Shown here: positions 38,985-48,968 of the stretch, in pieces
Position numbering within the stretch: the first letter of the stretch is position 1
Layout of the letters: each line of letters begins with the position of its first letter
The notes under the pieces: generated by a model
The model's database searches: none
The model's input: only the letters and a program-made list of their open reading frames with translations
Told to the model about the DNA's origin: nothing
Source: Halomonas halmophila
GTDB lineage: Bacteria; Pseudomonadota; Gammaproteobacteria; Pseudomonadales; Halomonadaceae
Length of the DNA: 64,000 nucleotides
NCBI RefSeq assembly: GCF_006540005.1
Contig: NZ_BJOC01000011.1
Coordinates: forward strand, 148,613 to 212,612
Reading direction: 5' to 3'
Program-made: the position numbers and the translations under genes

Positions 38985-39719
38985 TCAGCCGGTGGCGTCG
39001 ATTTCCGCGAAGGACCAGGACGCAGCGGGCATGGCCGCCTGCCGCCCGGGTGCCTCGCCGGGATTCGCGTCCAGCCACTGATCAAGATAGCTGACGAATG
39101 TCGATCGAGCGATGTCCTCGGCGCCCAGACTGGCCAGGTGAGGCGTGTGCATCTGGCAGTCGATGAGGCGACCGTCGCCACGCTGCATGGCGCCGGCGAG
39201 TGACACCAGGGCAACCTTGGAGGCATCGGCGGTGCGCGAGAACATCGACTCACCGAAGAACACCGGTCCCAGGGCGATACCATAGAGCCCGCCCACCAGC
39301 CGGGCGTCGTGCCAGACCTCGATGGAATGGGCCGCACCCAGAGTATGGAGTCGGCAATAGGCGTCACGCATGGCCTCGGTGATCCAGGTGCCGGGCTCGC
39401 CATCACGAGGGGCCGCACAGGCCTCGATGACGTCCCTGAAGGCGCGATCGGCAGTCACGTCGAAGCCGGCGTTGCGCAGGCGCTTGGCCAGGCTGCGGCG
39501 CACCCTCATGCGCTCCGGGAAGAGCACCATGCGGGGATTCGGGCTCCACCACAGCAGCGGCTGGCCGTCGCTGTACCAGGGAAAGATGCCGCGTCGATAG
39601 GCCGCCAGCAACCAGTCTGGACTCAGATCGCCACCGGCCGCCAGGAGGCCATCCGGCTCATCCAGTGCCGTCTCGACCGCTGGAAAACCAATGGGGTGCT
39701 CGGGAAGCCAGGGCAGCAT
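38985..39719 (-). CDS. aat: Leucyl/phenylalanyl-tRNA-protein transferase
   Basis: 244 residues. It transfers Leu or Phe from aminoacyl-tRNA to proteins that start with Arg or Lys, marking them for ClpS-ClpAP. Family blocks are PNPRMVLFPERMRVRRSL, GTWITEAMRDAYCRLHTLGAAHSIEVW and GPVFFGESMFSRTADASKVAL, the last being the most diagnostic. The ATG at 39719 (MLPWLPEHPIGFPAV) is chosen on the family N terminus, with AGGAAAG upstream; an in-frame ATG at 39776 adds 19 residues. It is divergent from ftsK. Confidence 0.95.
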   Translation of the reverse strand: MLPWLPEHPIGFPAVETALDEPDGLLAAGGDLSPDWLLAAYRRGIFPWYSDGQPLLWWSPNPRMVLFPERMRVRRSLAKRLRNAGFDVTADRAFRDVIEACAAPRDGEPGTWITEAMRDAYCRLHTLGAAHSIEVWHDARLVGGLYGIALGPVFFGESMFSRTADASKVALVSLAGAMQRGDGRLIDCQMHTPHLASLGAEDIARSTFVSYLDQWLDANPGEAPGRQAAMPAASWSFAEIDATG

Positions 39720-39867
39720 GGGAAATCTTTCCTGTTGTAAATTCGCCAGTGTGACGCGACGAAAAGCGCGACTCAAGTCGCAAGCCCCCTGTGACGGTGC
39801 GGCCAGGCTCGGTATGATTGGCGCCTATGGAATCTGGAAGACGCCATGAGCGCAAGGGGATGCCCGC

Positions 39868-42800
39868 TTGACTGCCAAGAAGAAGACCACGCCGCAGAGT
39901 CGTGCGGCGAATGCCAAGGAAACGGCCAGGCGCTTTGGCCTGCGTCTGCAAGGATCGGTGCGTGAGGGTGTGATCATCCTGTTGCTGGCGGCCTGTGTGT
40001 TTCTGCTGCTGGCCCTGTTCAGCTTCGACCCGGCGGACCCTGGCTGGTCGCGCAGTGGCCCGGAGACGCAAGTCAGCAACTGGATGGGCGCCATCGGCGC
40101 CTGGCTGGCGGACGTGTTGTATTCGCTGCTGGGCGCCAGCGCCCTCTGGTGGCCCGCCATGCTGGGGTATGCCGCCTGGTGGCTGATTCGCTCGCGCCAG
40201 GTCACCTTTCAGTGGGATGCCACCCTGCTGGCAGTGCGTTGCGGTGGCCTGCTGCTGCTGTTGCTCGGCACCACGACGCTGGGGGCGCTGCATTTCTATC
40301 GTCCCGACAGCCCCCTGCCTTACGCAGCCGGTGGCATCCTCGGCGAGGGTCTGGTCGGGGCCCTGCTGCCCCTGGTGGGTAGTGGCGGTACCTCGCTGGT
40401 GGCCATGGCGGCGATCCTTTGCGGCGTGCCGCTTTTCACCGGGCTTTCCTGGCTGTTCATCATGGATGAAGTCGGGGTGCGCGCCGTCGCGGTCTGGCAG
40501 TGGCTGGTGGCGCGCTTCGCCCCGAGACGCGAAGCGGAAGAGCGTGACGCCGACGCCTCGGACCCGCGTCGGGCGCCCGCGGCAGATGCCGACCCGACCC
40601 CGGCCGATACCCCACAGGCGGAAGCAGAGCATGCCGCCGATACCCAGGGTGGCGCCTGGTGGCGCCGTCTGGTGCCGGGCCTGAGTGCCGAGCGGGGGCC
40701 GGAGCTGGCGTCCGCGGGGCGGCGGGATCCCGGTTTCGGCAATGACGGCGAGACCGATATTCCCTGGGAAGTGCCCGAGCGCACGCCATCGGCCAAGCGG
40801 CCGGAAGCGGCCTATACGGCTCAAGAGCCACAGGAGCCGACGCTGTCGATGTCCGCCACTTCCGACGACGCCGGGCCCGCGAGCCGTGGGATGTCGCTGA
40901 GCGCGACCCGGGACGAGGCAGCGTCCGGCGCGGCCCGGACCTCCGCCGGCGAGTCCGCCGACACGCCGGCCACACCGGCTGGCAACGGGGCCGCGCCGAC
41001 CGCGTCCGAGCATGCCGGGGCCGCAACGGCCCGCGCCGCCGACTCGGCGGATAGCAGCAGGGCGCAGGCGGACGCGGCAGCATCCCCGGCCGTCGCGTCG
41101 GGTCGCAGTGCGGGCGTACAGGAACGCGATACTGCCAGCGAGCCAGCCGAGGCCCCGGCTGACGCGCGGCAACCGGCAGAGCCCCGGGCGCCTGAGGCGG
41201 ATGAACCGAGCACGGCGCAGCCAGCGTCATCGCTTGGCGAGCAGGCCGCGGCGGAACCAGCATCCCCGGCAGCAGACGGGCCATCAGCGCCCGAGACGCC
41301 TGCCGCTCGGGCGTCCGACGGTTTTGACCAGACGGCCGAGCCGCGTGAAACGGCGACCGCGACGCCAGCCGCGTCGGACCAGGATGCACCCTGGAGCAGC
41401 GACGCTGCGGGCGATGGCAGCGAAGCGTCGACAGCCGAGCATGAAACCGCTGCCACGGCGCCCCGGGAGCCAGACGCACGTCGCGTTCCGGAAGTGGTCC
41501 CCGAGCCGATTCTGCCCGACGATGATGACCTGCCGGCTGTCATGCCCGGCGCCACCACGTCGTCAGCGTCTTCCGCTGCCGCCGGCCGTGCAGCCACCGA
41601 GCACCGGGTAGCAGGGCGTTCGGACCAGGGAACGCATGACGTCGACACCGCACCGGGCGCAGACGACGCGACGCCGGCAGGGGAGGCCGACGCCGGTCGG
41701 CCCGCTGCACCGCACGCCACCAACGGCAAGCAGGATGATGCTTCGCCGCAGACGGCAACGGCCGAGCAGGGCCGTGATGCGGCGTCGAGTGCTGGTCCGG
41801 CATTGTGGACGGTCGAGCACCTGCAGAATCAGCGACCGTCCTACGAGGAATTCTCCGAGCCCGACGGCGAGCTGCCCAGCCTGCGCCTGCTGACGCCAGC
41901 CGAGCCGCATCAGCCCAACTACACCAGTGAGCAACTGGCCGACATGGCCGAGCTGCTCGAGACCCGTCTGCGCGAGTACGGTGTCAAGGCCGAGGTCGTC
42001 GACACCTGGCCGGGGCCGGTGATCACGCGCTTTGAGATCAAACCGGCGGCCGGGGTCAAGGTCTCCAAGATCAGCAACCTGGCCAAGGACCTGGCGCGCT
42101 CCTTGATGGTCAAGAGCGTGCGGGTGGTCGAGGTCATCCCGGGGCGACCCACGGTGGGTATCGAGATCCCCAATCCGCATCGCGCCATGATTCGCCTGCG
42201 TGAGGTCATCGACTCCGATCGTTACCAGAACGAGGCTTCGGCCCTGACGCTGGCCCTCGGTCAGGACATCGGCGGTGGCTCCGTGGTCGCCAATCTGGGC
42301 AAGATGCCGCACCTGCTGGTGGCCGGTACCACCGGTTCGGGCAAGTCGGTCGGGGTCAATGCCATGCTGGTGTCCATGCTGCTCAAGGCGCAGCCCGAAG
42401 ATGTGCGCATGATCATGGTCGACCCCAAGATGCTGGAGCTGTCCGTGTACGACGGTATTCCGCACCTGCTGGCGCCCGTGGTGACCGACATGAAGGAAGC
42501 CGCCAATGCCCTGCGCTGGTGCGTGGCCGAGATGGAACGCCGCTACAAGCTGATGGCGGCCATGGGCGTGCGCAACATCGCCGGCTTCAACGAGAAACTC
42601 GACGAAGCCGAACAGGCCGGCGCCCAGGTGGCGGATCCCCTCTGGGAGCCGCAACCCTGGGAGATGCACCAGGATCCCCCGGTGCTGGAAAAACTGCCGT
42701 ACATCGTGGTGGTCATCGATGAGTTCGCCGACATGTTCATGATCGTCGGCAAGAAGGTCGAGGAGCTGATTGCGCGTCTGGCCCAGAAGGCACGTGCCGC

Positions 42801-43368
42801 CGGTATTCACCTGATCCTGGCCACCCAGCGGCCTTCCGTGGACGTGGTGACCGGTCTGATCAAGGCCAATATCCCGACCCGCATGGCCTTCCAGGTCTCC
42901 TCGCGGGTTGACTCGCGCACCATCCTCGATCAGGGGGGCGCCGAGAACCTGCTGGGGCATGGCGACATGCTCTACCTGCCCGCCGGCGCCGGCATGCCGA
43001 CGCGCGTTCACGCCGCCTTCGTCGATGATGACGAAGTGCATCGCATCGTCGAGGACTGGAAGCGGCGTGGCGAGCCGGAATACATCGAAGAGATCCTGTC
43101 CGGCGGGGTCTCGGCGGATGCGCTGACCGGTCTGGAGTCGGAGGGCGGCGATAGCGGCGATGCCGAACAGGACGCGCTCTATGATGAGGCCGTACAGTTC
43201 GTTACCGAAAGTCGCCGGGCGTCGATCTCCGCGGTCCAGCGGCGCCTCAAGATCGGCTACAACCGGGCAGCCCGCCTGGTCGAGGCCATGGAAACCGCCG
43301 GTGTTGTCTCTACCATGGGCAGCAACGGGGCACGTGAGGTACTGGCCGGGCCGCCTTCAGGAGACTGA
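39868..43368 (+). CDS. ftsK: FtsK DNA translocase
   Basis: 1166 residues. It anchors at the division septum and pumps chromosomal DNA toward dif for resolution by XerCD. Four membrane helices lie in the first ~190 residues (the first is [19 protein letters not shown], about 33-51). A low-complexity linker rich in Ala, Glu, Asp and Pro spans about 200-640. The RecA-like motor follows with Walker [13 protein letters not shown] (near 820) and [12 protein letters not shown] as Walker B, and the C-terminal gamma winged helix ([33 protein letters not shown]) reads KOPS sequences. The start is a TTG with AAGGGGA seven bases upstream. Confidence 0.95.
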   Translation: MTAKKKTTPQSRAANAKETARRFGLRLQGSVREGVIILLLAACVFLLLALFSFDPADPGWSRSGPETQVSNWMGAIGAWLADVLYSLLGASALWWPAMLGYAAWWLIRSRQVTFQWDATLLAVRCGGLLLLLLGTTTLGALHFYRPDSPLPYAAGGILGEGLVGALLPLVGSGGTSLVAMAAILCGVPLFTGLSWLFIMDEVGVRAVAVWQWLVARFAPRREAEERDADASDPRRAPAADADPTPADTPQAEAEHAADTQGGAWWRRLVPGLSAERGPELASAGRRDPGFGNDGETDIPWEVPERTPSAKRPEAAYTAQEPQEPTLSMSATSDDAGPASRGMSLSATRDEAASGAARTSAGESADTPATPAGNGAAPTASEHAGAATARAADSADSSRAQADAAASPAVASGRSAGVQERDTASEPAEAPADARQPAEPRAPEADEPSTAQPASSLGEQAAAEPASPAADGPSAPETPAARASDGFDQTAEPRETATATPAASDQDAPWSSDAAGDGSEASTAEHETAATAPREPDARRVPEVVPEPILPDDDDLPAVMPGATTSSASSAAAGRAATEHRVAGRSDQGTHDVDTAPGADDATPAGEADAGRPAAPHATNGKQDDASPQTATAEQGRDAASSAGPALWTVEHLQNQRPSYEEFSEPDGELPSLRLLTPAEPHQPNYTSEQLADMAELLETRLREYGVKAEVVDTWPGPVITRFEIKPAAGVKVSKISNLAKDLARSLMVKSVRVVEVIPGRPTVGIEIPNPHRAMIRLREVIDSDRYQNEASALTLALGQDIGGGSVVANLGKMPHLLVAGTTGSGKSVGVNAMLVSMLLKAQPEDVRMIMVDPKMLELSVYDGIPHLLAPVVTDMKEAANALRWCVAEMERRYKLMAAMGVRNIAGFNEKLDEAEQAGAQVADPLWEPQPWEMHQDPPVLEKLPYIVVVIDEFADMFMIVGKKVEELIARLAQKARAAGIHLILATQRPSVDVVTGLIKANIPTRMAFQVSSRVDSRTILDQGGAENLLGHGDMLYLPAGAGMPTRVHAAFVDDDEVHRIVEDWKRRGEPEYIEEILSGGVSADALTGLESEGGDSGDAEQDALYDEAVQFVTESRRASISAVQRRLKIGYNRAARLVEAMETAGVVSTMGSNGAREVLAGPPSGD

Positions 43369-43482
43369 CCGGCCGGATCGTGCAATCACCATGCAAGCTC
43401 GGGCGGGACGGCAACTCGCCCGAAGGATTGGAGTCCGAATGTTACACGGACGCCTACAGGATCTGCTCTGGGAGCCTATATC

Positions 43483-44115
43483 ATGAAATGGAACACCAGC
43501 CTCGCCGCCGGCGCCCTCCTGGCGCTATCTCCGCTGGCGGCGCTTGCCAATGAGGGAGCCGAGCGGCTGACCCGCATGCTCGAGCAAGTCACGACCTACA
43601 CCGCCGACTTCGATCAGAAGATCCTCGACAGTGGTGGTCAGCGCCTTCAGGAAGCCTCCGGCCAGATGTGGCTGGCGCGCCCGGGACGTTTCCGCTGGGA
43701 AGTGGATGCGCCCTATCAACAGATCGTGGTCTCGGACGGCGAGGAAATGACCCTCTATGACCCGGACCTCGAGCAGGCCACGGTTCAGCCGCTGGACGAG
43801 CGTGTGACCCACACCCCGGCGTTACTGCTCTCGGGAAGTGCCGATGAACTGACCGAAAGCTATGAGGTGACACGTTCCCAGCAGGGCACGGCCGAAACCT
43901 TCACTCTGATACCGAACAACCCGGATACGCTCTTCGAATCCCTGAAGATGACTTTCTACAGTGAGACCCTGGGCCGACTGCAGATGACCGACAGCACCGG
44001 CCAGCGCACTGCCATCGAATTCGACAATGTCGAGCAGAATGTCGAGATCGCGGATTCCCGTTTCTCCCTGGAGCTGCCCGAAGGCACCGATGTGATCGAA
44101 CAGACACGCAGCTAG
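43483..44115 (+). CDS. lolA: Outer-membrane lipoprotein carrier protein LolA
   Basis: 210 residues. LolA ferries lipoproteins through the periplasm from LolCDE to LolB. A signal peptide covers residues 1-22 (ALA|NE cleavage). The mature protein begins GAERLTRMLEQVTTYTADFDQKILDSGGQRLQEASGQMWLARPGRFRWEVDAPYQQIVVSDGEEMTLYDPDLEQATV, which is typical LolA, forming the half-barrel with a hydrophobic cavity. GGGAG precedes the ATG. It is 114 bp after ftsK, the conserved order, and ends at a strong terminator. Confidence 0.94.
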   Translation: MKWNTSLAAGALLALSPLAALANEGAERLTRMLEQVTTYTADFDQKILDSGGQRLQEASGQMWLARPGRFRWEVDAPYQQIVVSDGEEMTLYDPDLEQATVQPLDERVTHTPALLLSGSADELTESYEVTRSQQGTAETFTLIPNNPDTLFESLKMTFYSETLGRLQMTDSTGQRTAIEFDNVEQNVEIADSRFSLELPEGTDVIEQTRS

Positions 44116-44133
44116 CAACAGTAGCCTCCAGCT

Positions 44134-44169
44134 CATCACCCCCGTCGAGTGTGCTCGGCGGGGGTGATG
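44134..44169. terminator. Hairpin between convergent lolA and MFS genes
   Basis: Stem CATCACCCCC/GGGGGTGATG (10 bp) extended inward by five mostly paired bases, loop GTGTGC. It lies 18 bp after the lolA stop and 17 bp before the MFS stop, so it can serve both. No long T-run is seen. Confidence 0.72.
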
Positions 44170-44186
44170 TCGTATACGGCCCATCG

Positions 44187-45323
44187 TTACAGCCGATGCG
44201 CCAGGCGTCCCCTGAGCAGCAGGGTCGCGCTCAGCAGGACCCCGCCGAAGATGAGCAGTGCGGGCCCCTCGCCCAGCGCGTCCATGAGCCGACCGGTGAT
44301 CACCACCGGCAGGCTGAAGCCGAGGTAGGCCATCAGGAAGAAGCCGGCACTGGCTCGCGAATGTTGACCGTCGCCCGCATCCAGCACACCACTCAGCCCA
44401 CCCAGGTAGATGAAACCATAACAGGCACTGCTCGCCGCCAGTGCGCCGGCCAACATGACCATCAGGCTGGCTGTCAGGGCTCCCCAGACCAGCAGGGCAT
44501 AGGCCAGGGGAAGAATCAGCAGGCCCAGCCGTACCGCGGCCGCTGCCGACATGCGCCGAGCCAGGGGCTGAAACAGCACACCACCACTGCAGATGCCGAG
44601 TGTCGCGAATCCCGACCAGGCCGAGAGGCCATGCCCCTCCAGAGTGGCGGGAAACAGCGCGATCACCAGCCCCACGCTGGCCCAGGCGAGCAGTATCGCC
44701 AGGCTGAAGGGCAGACTACCGGGTGGGAAGGCCGGCAGTCGTAACAGGCGCGAGCGCGTGCTGCTGTCGTGGCGCTGTGGTGCCAGGCAGACGACCAGCA
44801 ACAGGGCAAACAGGGCGGCCACCAGGTAGCCGGGCAGGCTGGGTGGTGCCAGGCTCGGAGCGCGCAGCAGGCACAGGCTGGTCAGGGCGGCGCCCAGCCC
44901 GAATCCCAGGGAAGTGCTGGCGGTAACCCAGGTGGTGGCCTGGCGGCTGTCCCGGCTGCCGACAATGGCCAGCATCCAGCCCGGGGCGGCAATGGAGGTC
45001 AAGGCGGCTGCCACGCCCAGCACCAGGCGCGCTATTGCCAGGCTGATGATGCCGGGGGCGATCCAGGTCAGGGCGGTGGCCGTCGCACACAGGCAGAGTG
45101 CTGCCAGGATCAGGGGACGTGGTCCGGTGCGTTCGGGCAGCCCGCCGAACATGATCAGCACCGGCAGGATGCCCAGCACATAGGTGGCGAAGGCGAGTGT
45201 GGTAGCCGTGTGGCCAAGCCCGTCATGGGCGGCCAGCGCCGCATAGTAAGGGGCCTGAAGGTTGACGGCCGAGGTGATCACGCACAGCGCGATCGCCAAT
45301 TGCAAGGCAGCAGGAGAGCGCAT
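44187..45323 (-). CDS. MFS transporter next to a MocR regulator
   Basis: 378 residues with 12 predicted helices. The FGGLPERTGPRPLILAALCLCATATALTW segment (loop between helices 2 and 3) is the MFS motif A region. It has no long central loop. GGAG precedes the ATG at 45323. Divergent from a MocR/PdxR-type regulator, so it is probably the regulated target; the pair sits between lolA and rarA, which are adjacent in many relatives, so it is an insertion. Amino-acid, amine or drug transport are all possible. Confidence 0.8.
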   Translation of the reverse strand: MRSPAALQLAIALCVITSAVNLQAPYYAALAAHDGLGHTATTLAFATYVLGILPVLIMFGGLPERTGPRPLILAALCLCATATALTWIAPGIISLAIARLVLGVAAALTSIAAPGWMLAIVGSRDSRQATTWVTASTSLGFGLGAALTSLCLLRAPSLAPPSLPGYLVAALFALLLVVCLAPQRHDSSTRSRLLRLPAFPPGSLPFSLAILLAWASVGLVIALFPATLEGHGLSAWSGFATLGICSGGVLFQPLARRMSAAAAVRLGLLILPLAYALLVWGALTASLMVMLAGALAASSACYGFIYLGGLSGVLDAGDGQHSRASAGFFLMAYLGFSLPVVITGRLMDALGEGPALLIFGGVLLSATLLLRGRLAHRL

Positions 45324-45384
45324 CGAAGCTCCGTGGTCAGGGTGGAAAAGGCAAGGCTCTCACTGGCCGTATCGCAGAGTAAGG

Positions 45385-45414
45385 TACAATCCCCGACAGT
45401 TTTGCAGGAACTGT
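45385..45414 (+). promoter_or_regulatory. Candidate promoter and operator of the MocR gene
   Basis: TACAAT at 45385-45390 fits a -10 box. Six bases further begins the perfect inverted repeat ACAGTT-N7-AACTGT (45396-45414), which would cover the transcription start. That placement suits autorepression by the MocR-type protein. The divergent MFS gene starts 73 bp away on the other side, so one operator could control both. Confidence 0.5.
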
Positions 45415-45445
45415 GCAGGCTTTTTCCGTAACAGTGGGCATCGAC

Positions 45446-46828
45446 ATGCAATGGCAGATTGAACTCGATCATCAGCGGCCCCTGGTGGAACAGCTGGTCG
45501 AGCAGCTCGAGAGTGGCATCCGCCAACCTTCGGCGCCGGGCAGCCGGTTGCCGTCGATTCGCCGGCTCTCCGCCGAGCTTGGCGTGAGCCGCAACGTGGT
45601 GATCGAAGCCTATGAGCGCCTGGTGGCCACGGGCAGGGTGCGTTCGCGTCAGGGCGCCGGGTTCTTCGTGGCGGCACGCGATGTCGATCGCCATGAGCAG
45701 GGAGCGCGGGATGGCATGGCCGATGTGTCCAGCGCCATGTGGGACCTCTTCCAGGACCCCGGCGACGGCCTGCGGCTGGGGTGTGGCTGGTTGCCCATCG
45801 AATGGCGGGACGACGCGGTCCTGGCACATGCCGTGCGCCAGGTGACCCGCCACTCGGCCAGTGGCCTCTTCGATTACAGCACGCCGCTCGGCGCCCCGGA
45901 GCTTCGCGCCGTGCTGCAGGAACGCCTGCGGGGGCTGGCGATCGATGTCGAGGCCAACCAACTACTCATGACCGGCGGCGCCACCCAGGCCCTGGATATC
46001 ATTGTCAGGTGTCTGTTTCGGCCCGGGGATACGGTGCTCGTGGAGACGCCGGGCTATTACAATCTGTTCGGTCTGCTGCACCTGAACCGGATCCGGGTCG
46101 TTGGCGTGCGACGTAACGCCGACGGGCCCGATACGCAACACCTCGAGGCAATGATCGAGGAACATTCCCCCAGGGCCTTCTACTGCAACAGTGTCTTTCA
46201 CAACCCCACCGGGTCGACGCTGAGCCCTGCGGTGGCCCATCGGGTGCTGCAATTGGCGGAACGTCACGACATGCAGATCATCGAGGATGATATCTATGCG
46301 GACTTTCAGCACCATCCCACACCACGGCTTGCCTCGCTGGACGGCATCGATCGGGTGCTCTACGTGGGCAGCTTTTCCAAGAGCCTGTCGTGCTCCCTGC
46401 GGGTCGGCTACATCGCCGCGGCGCCCGGGCTGATCGGGTCGTTGGTCGACGTGAAGATGCTCAGCCACATCGCCACGTCACCCTTTGCCGAGCAGTTGGT
46501 GACGACCCTGCTGCGCAATGGTGGCTATCGCAAGATGATGGAGCGCCTGCGCATGCGTCTCGGTGAGCAGTCGGCCCGGGCACTGCGCTGGCTCGAGCAG
46601 GGTGGCTGGGAGGTCTATACGGTGCCGGAGGGCGGCATGTTCCTGTGGATACGCCATCCCCGGGTGCATTCCTCTCGTCTGCTGGTGGAGGCCGCCGGCC
46701 AGCTCGGCATTCGCCTGTCGGCGGGCGACGTCTTTCTGGCAGCGGAGGGGGACACTCCCTGGCTGCGCCTGAATGTGGCCTACACCGAGGATGCTCGAGC
46801 CAGGCAGTTCCTGACGGCACTTCGCTGA
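45446..46828 (+). CDS. MocR/PdxR-type regulator (GntR HTH + aminotransferase fold)
   Basis: 460 residues. The N-terminal ~70 residues form a GntR winged helix (LVEQLESGIRQPSAPGSRLPSIRRLSAELGVSRNVVIEAYERLVATGRV). The rest is a class I aminotransferase domain with the PLP lysine in YVGSFSKSLSCSLRVGYIAA (about 311) and NSVFHNPTGSTLSP. MocR proteins use PLP as sensor and control vitamin B6, GABA, taurine or other amine pathways. The ATG at 45446 is preferred; a GTG at 45413 would begin inside the likely operator. The ligand is not predictable. It ends 7 bp from the convergent rarA stop. Confidence 0.88.
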   Translation: MQWQIELDHQRPLVEQLVEQLESGIRQPSAPGSRLPSIRRLSAELGVSRNVVIEAYERLVATGRVRSRQGAGFFVAARDVDRHEQGARDGMADVSSAMWDLFQDPGDGLRLGCGWLPIEWRDDAVLAHAVRQVTRHSASGLFDYSTPLGAPELRAVLQERLRGLAIDVEANQLLMTGGATQALDIIVRCLFRPGDTVLVETPGYYNLFGLLHLNRIRVVGVRRNADGPDTQHLEAMIEEHSPRAFYCNSVFHNPTGSTLSPAVAHRVLQLAERHDMQIIEDDIYADFQHHPTPRLASLDGIDRVLYVGSFSKSLSCSLRVGYIAAAPGLIGSLVDVKMLSHIATSPFAEQLVTTLLRNGGYRKMMERLRMRLGEQSARALRWLEQGGWEVYTVPEGGMFLWIRHPRVHSSRLLVEAAGQLGIRLSAGDVFLAAEGDTPWLRLNVAYTEDARARQFLTALR

Positions 46829-46835
46829 GCCATGC

Positions 46836-48170
46836 TCAGGCCTGATCCGCGGCGTCATCCAGGCTGGCTCGCCAGTCGAGCATCTGTCGATAGCGTTTCT
46901 CCTGGCCGTATTCGGTCGGCTGGTAGAAGGTCTCGCGGGGCAGGTCCTGCGGCCAGCAGTCGTGGTCGCGGCCGGCAGGGTAGCCGTTGGGTTCGTTGTG
47001 GGCATAGCGATAACCTTCACCATGACCCAGGGACTCCATGAGGCTGGTCGGCGCGTTGCGCAGATAGGTCGGCACCTCGAGGCGTGGCTGGGCGGCGGCA
47101 AAGGCCCTGGCGCGGTTCCAGGCCTGGTCGACGGCGTTGCTCTTGGGCGCTACTGCCAGATGGGTGGCGGCGTGGGCAATGGCCCGCTGCCCCTCGTAGT
47201 CGCCCAGGCGCAGATAGGCGTCCCAGGCGGCCATGGTCAGTGGCAGGGCCTTGGGATCGGCGTTGCCGACGTCCTCGGAGGCGATGGCGGTCAGGCGGCG
47301 AATCACGTCCAGCGGGTCGCCGCCGCCCTGGATGAAGCGCGCCATGTAGAGCAGGGCGGCATCCGGGCGTGAGGAGCGTATCGATTTGTGAATCGCCGAC
47401 AGCAGGTCGTAGAAGTGGTCGCCCTGCTTGTCGAAGGCGCTGGTCTGATGGCCGATGACGTCTTCCAGGGCGGCGCGTGGCAAGTGTTCGCCGTCGCCGT
47501 GGGGTTCGGTAAAGTCGCAGGCCGTTTCCAGCAGCCCCAGGGCGCGTCTGGCATCCCCTGCCGCGGCCCTGGCCAGCAGCTGGAGTATCTCGTCATCGAC
47601 CCGAATGTGCCGTTCGCCCAGTCCACGGTCTGCGTCGGCCAGGGCGTGTCTGAGCACCTCGGCGACGTCGTCATCGGTCAGGGCCTTGAGGACATGCACC
47701 CGGGCGCGGGAGAGCAGTGCCGAGTTGACCTCGAAGGAGGGATTCTCGGTGGTGGCCCCGATCAGGATCAGCAGGCCGGACTCCACGTGCGGCAGCAGGG
47801 CATCCTGCTGGCTCTTGTTGAGGCGATGAATCTCGTCGAGAAACAGCAGGGTATGGCGATCCTGGCCCTGTGCGGCGCGGGCGCGTTCCACGGCTTCGCG
47901 GATGTCCTTGACACCGGCCATCACAGCCGAGAGCCTTTCGAGGTGGGCATTGGATTCTTCCGCCAGAATCTCGGCCAGCGTCGTCTTGCCGGTGCCCGGT
48001 GGCCCCCAGAGGATCATCGAGCGCACCACACCGGTCTCGACCATGCGACGTATGGGTTTCTCCGGCCCGACCAGTGCCTGCTGGCCTACATAGTCGGCAA
48101 GCCGCCGAGGTCGCATGCGCCAGGCCAAGGGGGCGTTCTGATCGGAGGTGGCTTGCTGGAACAGATCCAT
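46836..48170 (-). CDS. rarA: Replication-associated recombination protein RarA
   Basis: 444 residues, AAA+ ATPase of the RarA/MgsA/WRNIP1 family, which acts at stalled replication forks. Motifs: Walker A GPPGTGKTT (about 50-58), Walker B LLFLDEIHRL, sensor 1 GATTENPSFEVN, and the C-terminal helical block DAALLYMARFIQGGGDPLDVIRRLTAIASEDVGNADP. AAGGAG six bases before the ATG at 48170 fixes the start; an in-frame ATG at 48203 has none. In many relatives it directly follows lolA on the same strand; here it is on the opposite strand, so the local order is altered. Confidence 0.95.
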   Translation of the reverse strand: MDLFQQATSDQNAPLAWRMRPRRLADYVGQQALVGPEKPIRRMVETGVVRSMILWGPPGTGKTTLAEILAEESNAHLERLSAVMAGVKDIREAVERARAAQGQDRHTLLFLDEIHRLNKSQQDALLPHVESGLLILIGATTENPSFEVNSALLSRARVHVLKALTDDDVAEVLRHALADADRGLGERHIRVDDEILQLLARAAAGDARRALGLLETACDFTEPHGDGEHLPRAALEDVIGHQTSAFDKQGDHFYDLLSAIHKSIRSSRPDAALLYMARFIQGGGDPLDVIRRLTAIASEDVGNADPKALPLTMAAWDAYLRLGDYEGQRAIAHAATHLAVAPKSNAVDQAWNRARAFAAAQPRLEVPTYLRNAPTSLMESLGHGEGYRYAHNEPNGYPAGRDHDCWPQDLPRETFYQPTEYGQEKRYRQMLDWRASLDDAADQA

Positions 48171-48356
48171 GTCGAGCTCCTTGAGCGGCCGATTGAAAGA
48201 CATGATATGTCAAAGTGGGCAAGATTGGCTGTCAGGGTCTAGCTTGATATGGCGTTGTCCGTCCTGGGATCTCGGCGATCGGGAACCCCTGACCGTAAGG
48301 TACAGTCCAATTCCTTGTGCCTTCGATTCATGGCCAATCAAAAGGAGGCCTTCGCC

Positions 48357-48908
48357 ATGCCTATGCTGAACCAACTGCGCCAGGATCATGCCAACATGGC
48401 GCGCATGTTGCACGTTCTGCAGATCAAGCAGAAGACCCTGGCCGACGGTGAGCGTCCCAACTTCCAGCTCGTACGCGAGGTGGTGGATTACATTCTCGAC
48501 TACATGGCCGGCTTTACCCTGCCGCTGGAGGAGGTCTGCTCGGAGCGGCTGCGCGAGCGTGCCCCGCACTGCGAGGAGATCACCGACAGCCTGTCGAAGG
48601 ATTATCGTGCCCTCAAGGCACGCCTCAAGCGCCTGTCCAATGACCTGGACATGATCCTGATGGATGCGGTGGTCCCCATGGACACCTTCGCCGATGACCT
48701 CAAGGGCTATCTCGAGGCCCACCGTCATTATCTGCGCAACGAGCGCGAGCATCTCTTCCCGTTGATTCGCGAGCACTTCGATGACGAGGACCTGGATAAA
48801 CTGGCCGAGGCGCTGCCGGCGGGTGCCGCAGCGGAACTGGAGCGCCTGCAGGCGGCCTATCCGGAGCTGTACGCCGAACTCCGGGAAGCACCCGACCCCA
48901 CAGCCTGA
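48357..48908 (+). CDS. Hemerythrin-like domain protein with incomplete metal site
   Basis: 183 residues, four-helix bundle. LNQLRQDHANMARMLHVLQ supplies the first hemerythrin His (His11), and LEAHRHYLRNEREHLFPLI (about 119-137) the usual fourth-helix ligands. The central motif, normally His-His-x-x-Glu-Glu (or Asp), is replaced here by TLPLEE at 54-59, so the His pair is missing and a di-iron site may not form or may use other ligands. AGGAGG seven bases before the ATG at 48357 decides the start. It lies 60 bp before murI. Confidence 0.78.
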   Translation: MPMLNQLRQDHANMARMLHVLQIKQKTLADGERPNFQLVREVVDYILDYMAGFTLPLEEVCSERLRERAPHCEEITDSLSKDYRALKARLKRLSNDLDMILMDAVVPMDTFADDLKGYLEAHRHYLRNEREHLFPLIREHFDDEDLDKLAEALPAGAAAELERLQAAYPELYAELREAPDPTA

Positions 48909-48968
48909 TCGCCTTCAGCCCTGACCCTGCCCTGAGGTAGAATGCATCGCAGCCGATCAGGAGCCGCG

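Noticed and set aside
39658..41172. Long minus-strand open frame over the ftsK linker and aat start
   Set aside because: Arises from the G/C-rich linker; it would overlap two certain genes, and its product is Arg/Gln/Gly-rich filler.
40760..41800. Frameshift or foreign insert in ftsK
   Set aside because: The frame is uninterrupted and the Ala/Glu/Asp bias is typical of FtsK linkers, only exaggerated.
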